Below are positions 12,501 through 23,814 of a DNA stretch of 64,000 bases, in pieces (the stretch's first letter is position 1; each line of letters starts with the position of its first letter). The stretch covers positions 1,116,001 through 1,180,000 of the forward strand of contig JAQJZZ010000017.1 in NCBI GenBank assembly GCA_030077755.1, read 5' to 3'. This DNA is from Filosporella fistucella (taxonomy: Eukaryota; Ascomycota; Leotiomycetes; Helotiales). The notes under the pieces are model-generated. The model saw nothing but the letters and a program-made list of their open reading frames with translations, was not told the origin of the DNA and did not search any database. The position numbers were made by a program, and so were the translations under genes.

Positions 12501-14530
12501 CCGAGCATGTGGTCCGTTCCACCGTACAAAGGAGTCAGACTCCACTATTGAATAATTAGTATTCTCAGTTGAGTTACAAGTGAAGAAATAAGTAGTAGTG
12601 GGTATGAAGAAGTCTCGCCATGCTGGCAAGAACGACGCTGAAGGAGCAATTTCAAAACTTGGTGCAGGATCGACTAGAGTATGTTTGATTATGACGTATA
12701 TGAAATACGTCTTCTAAGTAATGAAACTCTCAGATAGAAAGATGCCCTGTCTCGCTTCTCATATTTCCGTTTGCATGAAAAAAGCGGCATGAATGGGCGA
12801 TTCGAAAGACGTCCACTTCGCAGTTCGAACAAGATGTTCACAAATAGGCAAGATTGATATATCGATTCACATACCGTATAGAATGTTTCTTCAAGAAATC
12901 CATGTCTCTCGATTGGCAACATTTGTTCTGTGACCGCGACCGACTGACCTGTTCGGCGACATTCGTTGAAGATTGAGCCACTGTAACAAATTAGACACCC
13001 AAGAAATGGTACATCACTCGTAGAACACATAGAAATTGGTCTGGACATGGTTTATAAGGAAGTGGATGACTCACACACTATCCCAAATTTCCGCAAATGG
13101 GCCTCGGAATCCAGTGCCCATCAATCCTGGATGTTTATTGCCGGCAACTCCTAGAAGTAGCAGCCGGAGTCAGATTTAGGATTCTCGATAAAGTATCGGT
13201 TTCAATATGTTTTTAGAACATACAATTATCCTCTAACTAGGGAGAAATGAAAAAGACTTACCCTCGGCATAGGCCTTGTTGTAAACAACAGTAAGTTCTT
13301 CGCCTTAAACTGATGTCAGCGTCAAGAAGGTTAGGATGAGACGAGTACATTACCCCAGAATAACGCAGCTGGATGTGGATTTGCCATCAGAAGACAAACA
13401 ACCTGGCGAAATTCTCTACTCCAGGTGCTCATGTCTCCTCTATGAACATATTAGCTTTTATCCTGGAATGCAAGACAAAAGTCGAACAGCAACAGTAATT
13501 GTAGCAAGCTCGTCGCTGAAATCATGAAAAGAAAAAAGTTCGTACAATGGAGTTGCTGCCCAGTCAATACTTCTAACAAATATTACATGCGGTGACAATT
13601 GCCCTTCTGGTTGCGCCAAAGTCCAATCCGGGGTACCTGGCGTCTGAAAAGAAGCTTCAAGATGTCCTGGTTCTTTTTCCAAAAGTGAAATCTCTTCGCC
13701 AGTAGGAACTCTTCTTGGTTTCGGAGGAAAACTTTCGTTACGAGAATCAGCTTGGTGGTCTGATAAAGCGGTGGAGCTGGCTCCTCTCCGTAGGGAAATG
13801 CTCGTTGGCATCATAGAAGTGGCATGGTCGCCACTGACAACTGTCCATTGCTGGACAATAAACGCAGTCCACAACACTCCTGAAAATGAATAAGAAGAGC
13901 CACAATCATGATGGTGAGAAACAGTTTTTATCCAGGCTTTGAAATCTGAGTTGGAGGATTTGGGGCCTTGAAGAGGTGCCAAAGATCTGTGTTTAAAAGA
14001 CAAAGCTTTCTTTAGCTGAGCATCAGACAGAAGAGAAGAGTTAATAAACACTGGCTCAAAGGAATTATCAAGATCAGAGTCTAGTCTGAGAGCAAAGGTT
14101 GGGCGAGGGTCGATGTCTAAAAGTTCCACTACTCCGATGCTAGCAAATTCCTCGTCAAATTCATATGAAGCATCTTCCGAGCTCGCGTAGCCTAAAAATC
14201 CAAATCAGTACAAAGTTTCAAGGGGGGCGGTTTAAAAAAAGAAATATACTGAAATATTTCAGGAGAAATGTCCGTCGCAAATTGCCAAAATGAGGCCAAA
14301 TTAGGAAAACATGAGGTAGGGCTGGGCGACTGTGATTTGAGTTTGCAGATCTTGCCTACTACAGCCCGTTTGCTGCTCTCGGCACTCGATTAATTTATTC
14401 GTGGGATTAAAGTAGATGAATTTGTGAACTTACTTCTCTGAGTACTTCCAGAGGTTGATCGAGCGTGTTTGGAATTGGGAGAATCGCCCTCGTTGTGCAG
14501 ACGAGGTGCCTTTCGTGCTCTGGTCGACAT
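9542..14530 (-). CDS. Hybrid sensor histidine kinase (GAF-PAS-HisKA-HATPase-REC)
   Basis: Reconstructed as 13 exons in continuous phase: 14530-14434, 14191-13546, 13439-13354, 13303-13262, 13147-13075, 12980-12875, 12544-12029, 11979-11725, 11644-11441, 11384-11138, 11055-10884, 10838-10427 and 10378-9542, giving 1230 residues. Order: a low-complexity N-terminus; a PAS-like segment from DWAATPLG (about 242) through ANPHPAALFWG; a GAF-like region (about 360-600); PAS (about 608-690); HisKA with phosphoacceptor H751 in SHEMRNPLS; HATPase with N-box near N892, G1 DSGCG at 955-959 and G2 GGSGLGL; then a receiver domain with phosphoacceptor D1147 in MDLEMP and the PKPF lysine. No transmembrane segment is seen, so it is probably cytosolic and would feed a phosphorelay via an HPt protein. 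The signal is unknown. Intron 6 (12874-12545) is unusually long at 330 nt. Confidence 0.93.
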
Positions 14531-16276
14531 TGCACTTGTCGTCTCTATGACCAGAGACTCGTTGACACCTAGGAAATTTACGTGAGAAATTTCGACATCG
14601 ACCGCGTTAAGGCTGGGTCTTGGCGAAATGGTTCCTGTTCACAAAGGTGAAGCTTTTATCTTTCGTTCTTCGTCTGAGGTCGGCCTCTAGATACTTTAGG
14701 TGGCGGTTAAGATGACAACGTGCAACGGACTTGCAAAGACGGGAACTAGAGGAGTTGACAGTTTGAGCGAACGTGGACCTCGAATAGTGTCAGGTTACCG
14801 AGTTGCTTTTGCAGTATGGGATGTTTTTGGATTGAAGGTCTAGACCATTGAGATGGATTGCGAGGGTCTAGAAATTTAAAGAGCTTTGCGGAGTACAAAC
14901 GAGCTGGTACGTACCCACTGGAGTGTATCTAGGTAAGCTGGGCTAACGAGTAAGGTAGTGATCGCAGTGCCCACACGATGGTGCTTTTGCTTTGCCAAGG
15001 GGGTTGAAGATCGGCGATCTTCCATGCACGGCTCGAAGGGCAGAACGGAACGGGCAAGCCTAAGCAGTCAATACAGTAGCTAGGACGCCCTCAAACAAAC
15101 TGGCTGCTATGGAACAAGCACGAAAATGAGCACAAAGAACAACCAGTGGCGCGTGGATTCATGTACCGTGCCTGTCCAAAGGTAGTGCAGAAAGCGGTCG
15201 ATTAAAAGGAGGCGAAGCTGAGTGTCTCGTTGGCCCAAACTTCACGATGCTTTTACACCTTTCATGTAACGCAAAAACAACTGAATGTGTTCGGATCTGT
15301 GGTTGTCAGCGGGCAATGCGCATGGGATTTCTGGAAATTCGCCTTTCGCGGTCCTGGACATCATTGCATTCGCTTGGTCTGGAACATGACATGGGTGGCG
15401 TGGCATCTCGAATCGCATTTGCCTTGTATCACCCGGACTTTTCCTTCCGCTTCAGCCCATATAAAATTCCCATCGATAAGCGTCCCGATGGCATTTCACC
15501 ACCAACATGTTGAAGAATGAGGTCTCACATCAGACAATGGGAAGGATGAGTCGAGCATGGAGATGTCCAGACCATCTGATAATTCAGCAATATGTTAGTT
15601 GTTCACATGCCATAGTTATGTCAGCGTCGTCATCTGATATACCGAACTATACACCGTACTCTACACCCTTGTGTACCTTGGAACCAAATATCCAATATTC
15701 CTCGGCACTGAATTGCCCCAAGTCCATCACGACTTCCAATCTGGGATCATATTATACACCAATACATGCTGAATACCCACGATCCTCGTGTCGAATGACT
15801 GCAAACTAGTCAACCGTGATCACTCACGGCAGAAGATTTGCATTCTTTGATTGCAGAGAAGTCGGACTTTTGGATTGATCATATTGTCCGCACAGGGTAC
15901 CTTGATGACAGTCCTCGCCACGTGAGATTAGGACAAAGAGACATTGATACTTCAAAGGTAGTGCCGCCCTCCAGAACTCTGCCCCCAATATCCAGTTGAC
16001 TCCACGCCCAGTGTGAGGCCGAACATTAAGTAGCAAATCTGTGTCCTAGCTTCAACTGTAAATCCTTCCCAGCCTCTACGGCAGTGGCTTCTGGAAAGCG
16101 TCGCTCAATGCTCAATAGAGCTGAAAGTGTCTAGTTACGATTCGCCGTATGGAGTGCATTGATGAATCCATTTCAAACATTAATAGGCTGAGAGAGACTT
16201 CAACATAAAAAAATACAATATTTTGATCTCCATATCTCCAAATTCTTAGAAACAAGCCCCTTTCCGCTCTACCAAG
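14531..16276. other. Intergenic region, histidine kinase promoter side
   Basis: This contains the 5' region of the histidine kinase gene and the 3' region of the MFS gene. The frames between 15230 and 15810 start with non-ATG codons or overlap in two frames, with no family features. Nothing else is seen. Confidence 0.55.
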
Positions 16277-18085
16277 TTATCCGGCAGCAAAGGTACTCTT
16301 CTTCCTCAACGTCTCACCATATTTCCACAACAGAATTGGCGCCGGCCACCCAAGTGCAATCGCCAAAAAAGCTAACAAGCTGTTGCCCCACCCATAATCC
16401 AATTTCGCATACATGTATGGTGCAAAGAGAGGGAATCCAAATCCCGCTAAGCTTCTCAATACTGTAGCTGCTCCAACTGCGGAAGCAGCATACCGTGTGT
16501 AAGAATCAACAATATAGGTTTGTATACATTGGAAGCCTATGATTGTTCCAGCAGAGAAAATCGCAGCACCGATGTTTGGAAGAATCCAGTGTGTATGAGC
16601 TTGACTTGTCCAGCCGTACCAGAATAGCCCGACGGGCACAAGGAGAGCGCCGGGGATCATGAGGGGAACTCTGAATTCTGGCTTACCGACCCCATTATTC
16701 CTCTTCTTCAGTGCGCGATATATTTTGTCCTGACAGGGCGCGCAAATCTGAGTACCGAGAAAGAAGCCAACGCCCAGGGAGATGTAGTTCAGACCACCGA
16801 TACCAACAGATTCGTTATATTCGTTCTCCCAGAGCCCTGGAAATGTGGAGAGTACCAAGTACATTAGGCCGTACAGATAAGCCATATATATCGCAAGAAC
16901 CTGGACAATGACTTGTGTTCCAAGAAGTATAAAGGGCCGGCTGAGAGAAACTCGCAGTGTTTTCATAAGGGTGCGATCCGGACGGTCATACTCGGTATGA
17001 AGGGCTTCATTCCCGGTTTCCTTGATTAGCTGCTTCTTTTTCCGGTGTAGGAGAACTGGCGGGTAAGTTTCTTGCAAGAAGAAAAGTCCAGAAACCTGAA
17101 TGATCGCATCAGCAATTGTCGTTGCATAAAATACCCATCTCCATGTTGTTTCCTGGGCGATAAAGCCGCCCGCAATGGGTCCGACGGCCGGTCCAAGAAG
17201 AGGGGCGAGACTGTATACACTGATTGCTTTGCCACGCTCCTCGGCATTGAACAAATCGCTGAGGACACCGCCACCCAAAGCCAGAGGGGCACTTCCACCT
17301 AATCCAGACAAGAATCGGAAGGCGATGAGCTGACCCTTCGATTGAGCGAGACCACATCCAAGGTTGAAAAATAAATATAGAAGATTGGAGGTCTGAAGAA
17401 TTATGACCCTCCCAAACATTTCCGATAGTGACCCAAGAAACAGTGGTCCAATGGCATATGCCAAGACAAATATTGATAGAGTTAGAGATTGCTCTACCTC
17501 ATTTGTGATATTGAATTCTCTCGCGATGGACGTTAGCGCTGGGGCGACCATTGAGGATGAAACGGGGGAGATGAACGTAAATGATGAGACTATTCCAATG
17601 TTAGATATCGTGAATAATTTAATACAATATCGCTTACCAACTAGTGTCGCAGCCCACTTGCGCTTCATGGACCAATTTTTGGGATTTTGAGGGTCGTCAG
17701 GTGAATCCCATGTAACCAGGTTTGGATCTCTTGCACTTCTTTCACTTCTCTCTGTTTTTGATTTTTCTAGATTCGGTCCAGCTTCAACATCCCGCTGATT
17801 TTCAATCCCATCACGTACTTGTGGCGCAATTTCGTCTGAGGTGCCCTCTCGCAAATCCGTGTCATCTGTCTCCTTCTCAGTGAGATCCGTAACATCGCTG
17901 CTATCATCTTCCAATGCATCATCGTCTTTGTGGTGGTCATGGTAGCGGTGTCCGTGGTACTGCGAGTGGTCGTCTAAATGGTTGCCGGAAATGATTCTGC
18001 TAAGAGGTGGTGGTGTAGGAGGTCTGGTCTCAGTACCAGAAGTCTTCCATCGGGATTGTGAAGGCTTCTCCTCGGGATCTGCCAT
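16277..18085 (-). CDS. MFS transporter, drug:H+ antiporter-1 (polyamine/multidrug) type
   Basis: Exons 18085-17638 and 17589-16277 give 586 residues. The start is the ATG at 18085 (MADPEEKPSQ); the frame is open further upstream but that stretch looks like leader. The first ~135 residues are hydrophilic and acidic with His-rich patches, followed by the signature WDSPDDPQNPKNW that precedes TM1 in fungal DHA1 transporters. Twelve hydrophobic segments follow, with LGSLSEMFGR between TM2 and TM3 (motif A) and a charged central loop (HRKKKQ) between TM6 and TM7. A GTAAGC..ATAG intron (17590-17637, 48 nt) is a multiple of three with no stop, so it can be mistaken for coding. The role is probably proton-coupled export of a drug, polyamine or other small molecule; the substrate is unknown. 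Confidence 0.92.
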   Translation of the reverse strand: MADPEEKPSQSRWKTSGTETRPPTPPPLSRIISGNHLDDHSQYHGHRYHDHHKDDDALEDDSSDVTDLTEKETDDTDLREGTSDEIAPQVRDGIENQRDVEAGPNLEKSKTERSERSARDPNLVTWDSPDDPQNPKNWSMKRKWAATLVGKRYCIKLFTISNIGIVSSFTFISPVSSSMVAPALTSIAREFNITNEVEQSLTLSIFVLAYAIGPLFLGSLSEMFGRVIILQTSNLLYLFFNLGCGLAQSKGQLIAFRFLSGLGGSAPLALGGGVLSDLFNAEERGKAISVYSLAPLLGPAVGPIAGGFIAQETTWRWVFYATTIADAIIQVSGLFFLQETYPPVLLHRKKKQLIKETGNEALHTEYDRPDRTLMKTLRVSLSRPFILLGTQVIVQVLAIYMAYLYGLMYLVLSTFPGLWENEYNESVGIGGLNYISLGVGFFLGTQICAPCQDKIYRALKKRNNGVGKPEFRVPLMIPGALLVPVGLFWYGWTSQAHTHWILPNIGAAIFSAGTIIGFQCIQTYIVDSYTRYAASAVGAATVLRSLAGFGFPLFAPYMYAKLDYGWGNSLLAFLAIALGWPAPILLWKYGETLRKKSTFAAG

Positions 18086-20565
18086 GTTTTCGAACAACTG
18101 AACCAAATGAAAGAGTTTGAAAGAAGGCGTGGAGGTTACTCGAATATATGTCTTTCTTAAAAGGAAACGCAAGTTTGTAAATCAATGAAGTAGAGAAACC
18201 CTCAAAAAGAACGCCTACTTGAAAGAAGGAACATGTATATATACGAAGAAGAATACGATTGCAATAGAAGTCAACCTGGAAATATAGGGTGCCACTCCGT
18301 TTCAACCAGTGGAGCTCTAGACATCCTCTTTTTGAAGAAGAGGACTTGAGGGGAAATATGGGAGGAGTTACGAATTTAAGAATGCCGACTTACCGTGATG
18401 GCTAGTGACTGGAAGTCAACCAATCGAGTGACTACAAATCTGAAGGACACTAGAGATCAGACGTAGAATGCGTCTCGATAATGGCCATGGTTGCGTTGTG
18501 CTACGTTAAGATGGGGTGCATTGTGCTGTTCTTTGTCCAAGTCGTGAAGAGATAGCGCTCTCTGAGAGCGGCTAACACGGCACCGAGGTCTTCGGCCATT
18601 TAGATAGGTGAGTCTCCGGGTCACGAGTTCCGGCTTTAGAGTTATATCCAGTCCTTCAATGAATCAAGTCACCGATATACCGACGAAATAGTTCAGTATT
18701 AGTAGAGATTGGGGATAGCCTCGAGATCCTTGTTGCCGTTCAGATGTCCGCTTACCACTTCGTCAACGCAGAACTTCCATGCCCGTGCTGGCATAGCAGT
18801 GAATGAATGATCGTTCCCAACACAACACCACCAAGATGCCACTGAAGGTGGAACTGGGAATTCGTAGTATCCCCTTAGAATCAACGCCGAAAGCTGTTCT
18901 TGAGATACAGTTCAAGGTATACTTCAAGCGCTGGCTTGAAACGGCTCTAGGCTCGAATGAATGGATGGAATACTAATCTGAGGACTCTCAAAGGAAAATC
19001 CTTCTATCGTCATCGGTAGCCTTTATATTTTCCAACCTGAATCTTTTGGAAGGAGGAAGGTTGAGTAGGAAGCCATCTTGGAAACTGTTGATCAAGAACA
19101 AACCCTCCCAACGAAAGCACCACACGTGGTAGAGAGATCCAAGTATTCTAAAATTCTTGGGCCGCACAGTTCCACGGTACGAATACATCTAATTGAACCA
19201 ACATGACCCCGAATCAAGTGCACACTCGTACTCGATATTCCGGACTTAAGAATTCCAGTTGTGGTTCAAAGAATGATGTAAACGAGGAGGGGAAAATCTG
19301 CCTCGGTGCAAAAGTTCGGGAAAAGAGAGCCTATTATCGATATGCCATTTTGTGAAATTTTGAGAATGCCATGCATGTCTCAAACAATACCAACAATTCT
19401 GTGTCACTTTCCAATGTCCAATGTCTGAATTTCTAGATCAAAACCTTCAGATTACCGTTAAAGTAGATTGAAATGAGAATCGGCATCAGCCCCCGGAAGA
19501 GCAAGCATGACATCCCACTTGGATGCTACTGCGCGAAAGAAAAAAAGCAACAACACGAACAAGGTACACCTTCCTCTTTGGCCGCTCCAAACCCAATAAC
19601 TGTTATTTCTATGGAGCATTTCGAGAATGGAAACGAGAAAGGTGCATATATGTTGAGAGTAAAGGCTAAATTGGGAAATGGAAACAATAGGTAGTTGAAC
19701 CATGCAGTGTGCCACAGGCCAGGTGTTGGTTCTGGAGGTTCTGGACCGTTTTAAAAGCAAAGAAAGGAAATTGTGTTCTTGACCCTTAAATATCGAAAAG
19801 GGTAGAGGGAGTGCAGCCATGTATATATGAAAGCCGTTCGGTCTTGTGCCTAGAATTTTCTTGTGTGGTTTGATTACTTGTGAATTAATATATCAGAACA
19901 TTACCAGAGAACGGACCCCTCTCTTTGCCCAGCTCCCCGCCGAGACTTCTGCACACCACACCAGCCGTCTCTACCCACGAAAGTCACATACCCATACCCA
20001 TACCTACCTGACAACACGATCCCGTCTGACCGATCACAGTAAGAACAGGTAAAGCGCGGTCTTCTGGCAGCAGTCGGAAGAAGCAAAAACAAAACCCTCA
20101 CACCTTCCAAGATTTGCACAATTGGTGAGGAGTACGCGTGCCGAGCTGATAAGAGAATCTCCAGCAGCGATTTGATCTGCAGGCTCGCTGATTGGCCCTG
20201 TTGCTTCAACTTTGAAGTGATAGGGGCGAGACTCAGATTGCGATCGAGATTCAAGCATATCCGCAGGCGGTGCCACTTTCTGTCAGCACAACTCACCTCT
20301 CCACTTCACTTGCACTGTTCCTCCGGGGAGTTCTCCAGTTTTGCGCATGCTTGCAACAAGAAAATTTGCGAATTCCGGCCTCACAAAACAACACCGTCAG
20401 GATTCCATACACTGCTCAGATCGCCAACATCAGGCCACGCTCGAGAGATATTTTATCGAATTTTCCGTGATTTTCCCTCTTTAATACACTTTCAAGGCGA
20501 CGACAACTTGCACCAACCCCGAAAGCACCAGTTGGGACGATCGTTAACCCTTGTGTACCCCACCT
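18086..20565. other. Divergent promoter region between MFS and Zn2Cys6 genes
   Basis: About 2.5 kb without a supportable gene. It holds the upstream regions of two divergently transcribed genes. The 148-codon frame at 20172-20618 begins with a non-standard start and runs through the Zn2Cys6 ATG in another frame, so I read it as leader sequence. Confidence 0.55.
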
Positions 20566-23471
20566 ATGGCGGACATCAAGAATGGAGACCAGGTGATGAT
20601 GCAAAATGGCGGCGCTGAGGGAGCTCACGATAACGGAATTAACAGAGGGATGACCCAGGGGAATGGGGCACCGGCAAAGAAGAAGTCGAGAAATAGTAGA
20701 GAGGCTGCAGCAATCAAGAGAAGATGCGTCAGCACTGCCTGCATTGCGTGTAGGAGGAGAAAGTCAAAATGTGATGGCAATACGCCGAGCTGCGCTGCAT
20801 GCTCTAGTGTATATGGAACAGGTGAATATGCTTGGAGCTATGGCCAAAAGGCTGTGATTCAAGCGCCAGGCTAACATGACCACAGAGTGCGTTTACGACC
20901 CCAACAGTGACCACCGGCGGAAAGGCGTATACAAGGAGAAGATAGATAGTTTGAAAACGAGAAACTCGACACTACAAACCTTGGTGCAGGCAATCTTGAA
21001 TGCGGCGGAAGATGATGTACCCAATTTGGTGCGGCAAATTCGGACTTGTGAAAGTCTTGACGATGTTGCAGATAGCATCCTCAGACAAGAGCAGGGTATC
21101 GAGGATGATGATGACGATTTTGACGATAATACAGCTTACACGACCCAAACACTACCTACCTTCGAAACTGAATTGTCTGGAAAGATGGGAGAACTGAGAC
21201 TTGAGAACGGATCTGTACGTTTTCTAGGCGGAACCTCGAATCTTATATACTTGGAGCCAACAGATGAAGATGATGAATTTCCGGGGACCGAATTGCTTCA
21301 ACAGCAGGATGAGCCTCTGACCAGTTGGACAACTGTTACGACTGACACTGAAGTGATTGTTCACCTTATCAATATGTACTTCACTTGGCATTACCCATAC
21401 TTTACGACATTATCGAAGAGTTTATTCTATCGAGACTTCTTGCTAGGAAAGCCCCAAGGCACACCCAAACGAACTATATACTGCTCGAGTCTGCTTGTCA
21501 ACGCAATGTTGGCTCTTGGCTGCCACTTTACCAATTCCCCTAAGGGTTGTGCTGATCCTAACGACCCTACCACCAAAGGAGACGCATTCTTCGCCGAAGC
21601 CAAAAGACTTATTGTTGAGAATGATGAGTACGAAAAACCAAAATTGACCACAATCCAAGCACTAGCTTTAATGTCCGTCAGAGAAGCGGGTTGTGGCAGA
21701 GAAGCCAAAGGTTGGGTCTATTCTGGCATGAGTTTTCGAATGGCGCAAGACATGGGCTTGAACCTGGATTCTGGTGGTATGACGAACAATAAAGAAGCCA
21801 TGGATGATAAGGAGATTGATGCACGAAGGGTCACATTTTGGGGCTGCTTTTTGTTCGACAAATGTTGGTCAAATTACCTCGGAAGACTACCGCAATTACC
21901 CACCTCAAACATTACAGTGCCCAAATATGATGTATTTCCAGATGAAGATGGAGACATCTGGTCCCCGTACACCGATAACGGGATAGGCCAACTTCATTCC
22001 CAAGCTTCTCGGACCCGAGCGGTGGCCTTACAAATATCTAGCTTGTGTGAGATTAGCAGCGATCTCTTGATCTTCTTCTACCACCCACAACATCTGGAAA
22101 GGTCTGTAGGCAGATCTCAAGAGCTAAAGAAGTTGAGTGAGCTGCAAACAAGATTGGAAGCATGGCGAAAAGATTTACCAAAGGAACTGGAACCAAAAGA
22201 TGGACAGTTACCAAATGTCTTGCTCATGCAGTATGTTTCAGCCTCAATGTATCAAGGAACCTAGCTAACAACCCCGCAGCATGTTTTTCCATCTCTTATA
22301 TATTCACCTTTTCCGTCCTTTTCTTAAATATAATCCCTCCACGTCTCCTCTCCCATCACACGTCTCGCCACGAAAACTGTGTACGCAAGCTGCGGGCTCT
22401 GTATCTAAATTGATGCGACTTTATAAGAGGACTTACGGACTACGACAAATTTGCAACATTGCAGTCTATATCGTTCATTCTGCTTGCACCATCCATCTGC
22501 TAAATCTTCCTGAGAAGACTGCAAAGCGAGATATCATCCACGGGGTCAAACATCTTGAAGAAATAGCTGAGGATTGGCTTTGTGCTCGTCGAACTTTAAG
22601 TATACTGAGCGTTCTAGCTCGAAAATGGAAAATTAATCTCCCTGAGGAGGCGTCAGCAGTATTCACTCGTACAGATGTCAAGTTCGGATTTTTCAGCACT
22701 GCCGATGTACCATCTCCGAAGCAAGAACTTATTGTCGCCACGCCACCTTCAGCTAACACTTCTCCTCCACGCTTGCCACAGCCAGTTGTCCAAAACCATA
22801 GTCGTGTCCGAAGTCAGAATCAGCTCCAGCAAAGCCTTTACGCCTACCTTCCAGATTCAAGAGCAATGGCCCCGGTCGGCGCTCTCTCGTCCATGTCGAG
22901 GCCAAACTCGAACTCTCAAAATAACAGGATCTCCACTCAAGCGATTGGTAATGGGGCCAACGGGATTAACAACGGAATGAACGGACCCACAAACAGTGGT
23001 ATGAGTAACGGAGTTGGATCAATGGCCGCAGTTAATGATTCCTTGGTTTCTGCTGTTCCATATCCTCGACACCCATACAATCCATCTTCGGCCTCAATAT
23101 CACGAAATAACGCCACACCCAGTGGTGATCTACCACGTAATAACTCTGGTGTCACCTCCGAAGCTTCGGAGTCAATGACAAGACAAGTCAGTCCAAACAC
23201 TATGTTCGGAGGTGTTGAGGCTCTGGTTGACAGTCAAGATTGGTGGCTGAGAGACCAAGCTTCTTTGGCAATCGGGTTCGATAATTGGATGAGCAACAGT
23301 GACGTTTCGACAAATGGGCAGAGTGCAAATGGTACGGGTACGGGTACGGTTACGGGTAACGCAATCGATATCGATGCCCTTAACGGAGTCGGAAATGGAT
23401 ATTATCTGTCTCCCACCGCAAAGCGAGGGAATGACGGGAGCTATGGGGATGATGACTGGAATTATCCATGA
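20566..23471 (+). CDS. Zn2Cys6 transcription factor, NirA/NIT4-like
   Basis: Exons 20566-20821, 20886-22230 and 22280-23471 give 930 residues. The binuclear zinc cluster has exact spacing C59-x2-C62-x6-C69-x6-C76-x2-C79-x7-C87; intron 1 cuts it between C79 and C87, as the GTGAAT..ACAG splice restores YGTECVYDPNSDHRRKG. A linker and short coiled coil follow, then an acidic Asp-rich patch (about 130-145) and the fungal-specific transcription factor domain (about 200-640, including HMFFHLLYIHLFRPFLKY made by splicing exon 2 to 3). The C-terminal ~260 residues are Asn/Ser/Gly-rich and probably the activation region. The cluster and following linker resemble NirA/NIT4 nitrate-pathway activators in my memory of the family; a paralogue with another target is possible. 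No nitrate genes are adjacent. Confidence 0.9.
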
Positions 23472-23814
23472 TGATAATATCTAACCTAATGTTTATATAA
23501 AGGTGGATATAGGATGCGCTGTATTCTTCATGATATACAAGAATTGATGTATTTGGAATTAGGAAGCATGCAGCGAAGGAGTTTATTGCAAGCTTGGGGT
23601 CAGGACGGTCAAGGGGCTGTAATTCATAGAACGCAGTCGGAGCTTATCGGGTTTGAAATGCGAAGCTGGAATTGCAGCAAGTTTGGGTGTGCATCCCACT
23701 TCTTCCCTTCTGTGAATATTGAAAAAGAGACTCGGGGTCTCTTCAGATGGAAAAAGGCTGGCTCATATAGGACCAATATTATGTTTATTCTGTACACAGC
23801 TTGTCCCAGTCTTT
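23472..23814. other. Convergent 3' spacer
   Basis: 343 bp between the stop codons of the Zn2Cys6 factor and the exo-polygalacturonase. It contains only chance frames that overlap the last polygalacturonase exon on the other strand. Confidence 0.6.

Noticed and set aside
15230..15809. Overlapping plus-strand frames of 88-100 codons
   Set aside because: Mutually overlapping in different frames, with no codon pattern or family signature.
20172..20618. 148-codon frame overlapping the Zn2Cys6 start
   Set aside because: It lies in the leader and runs through the real ATG in another frame.
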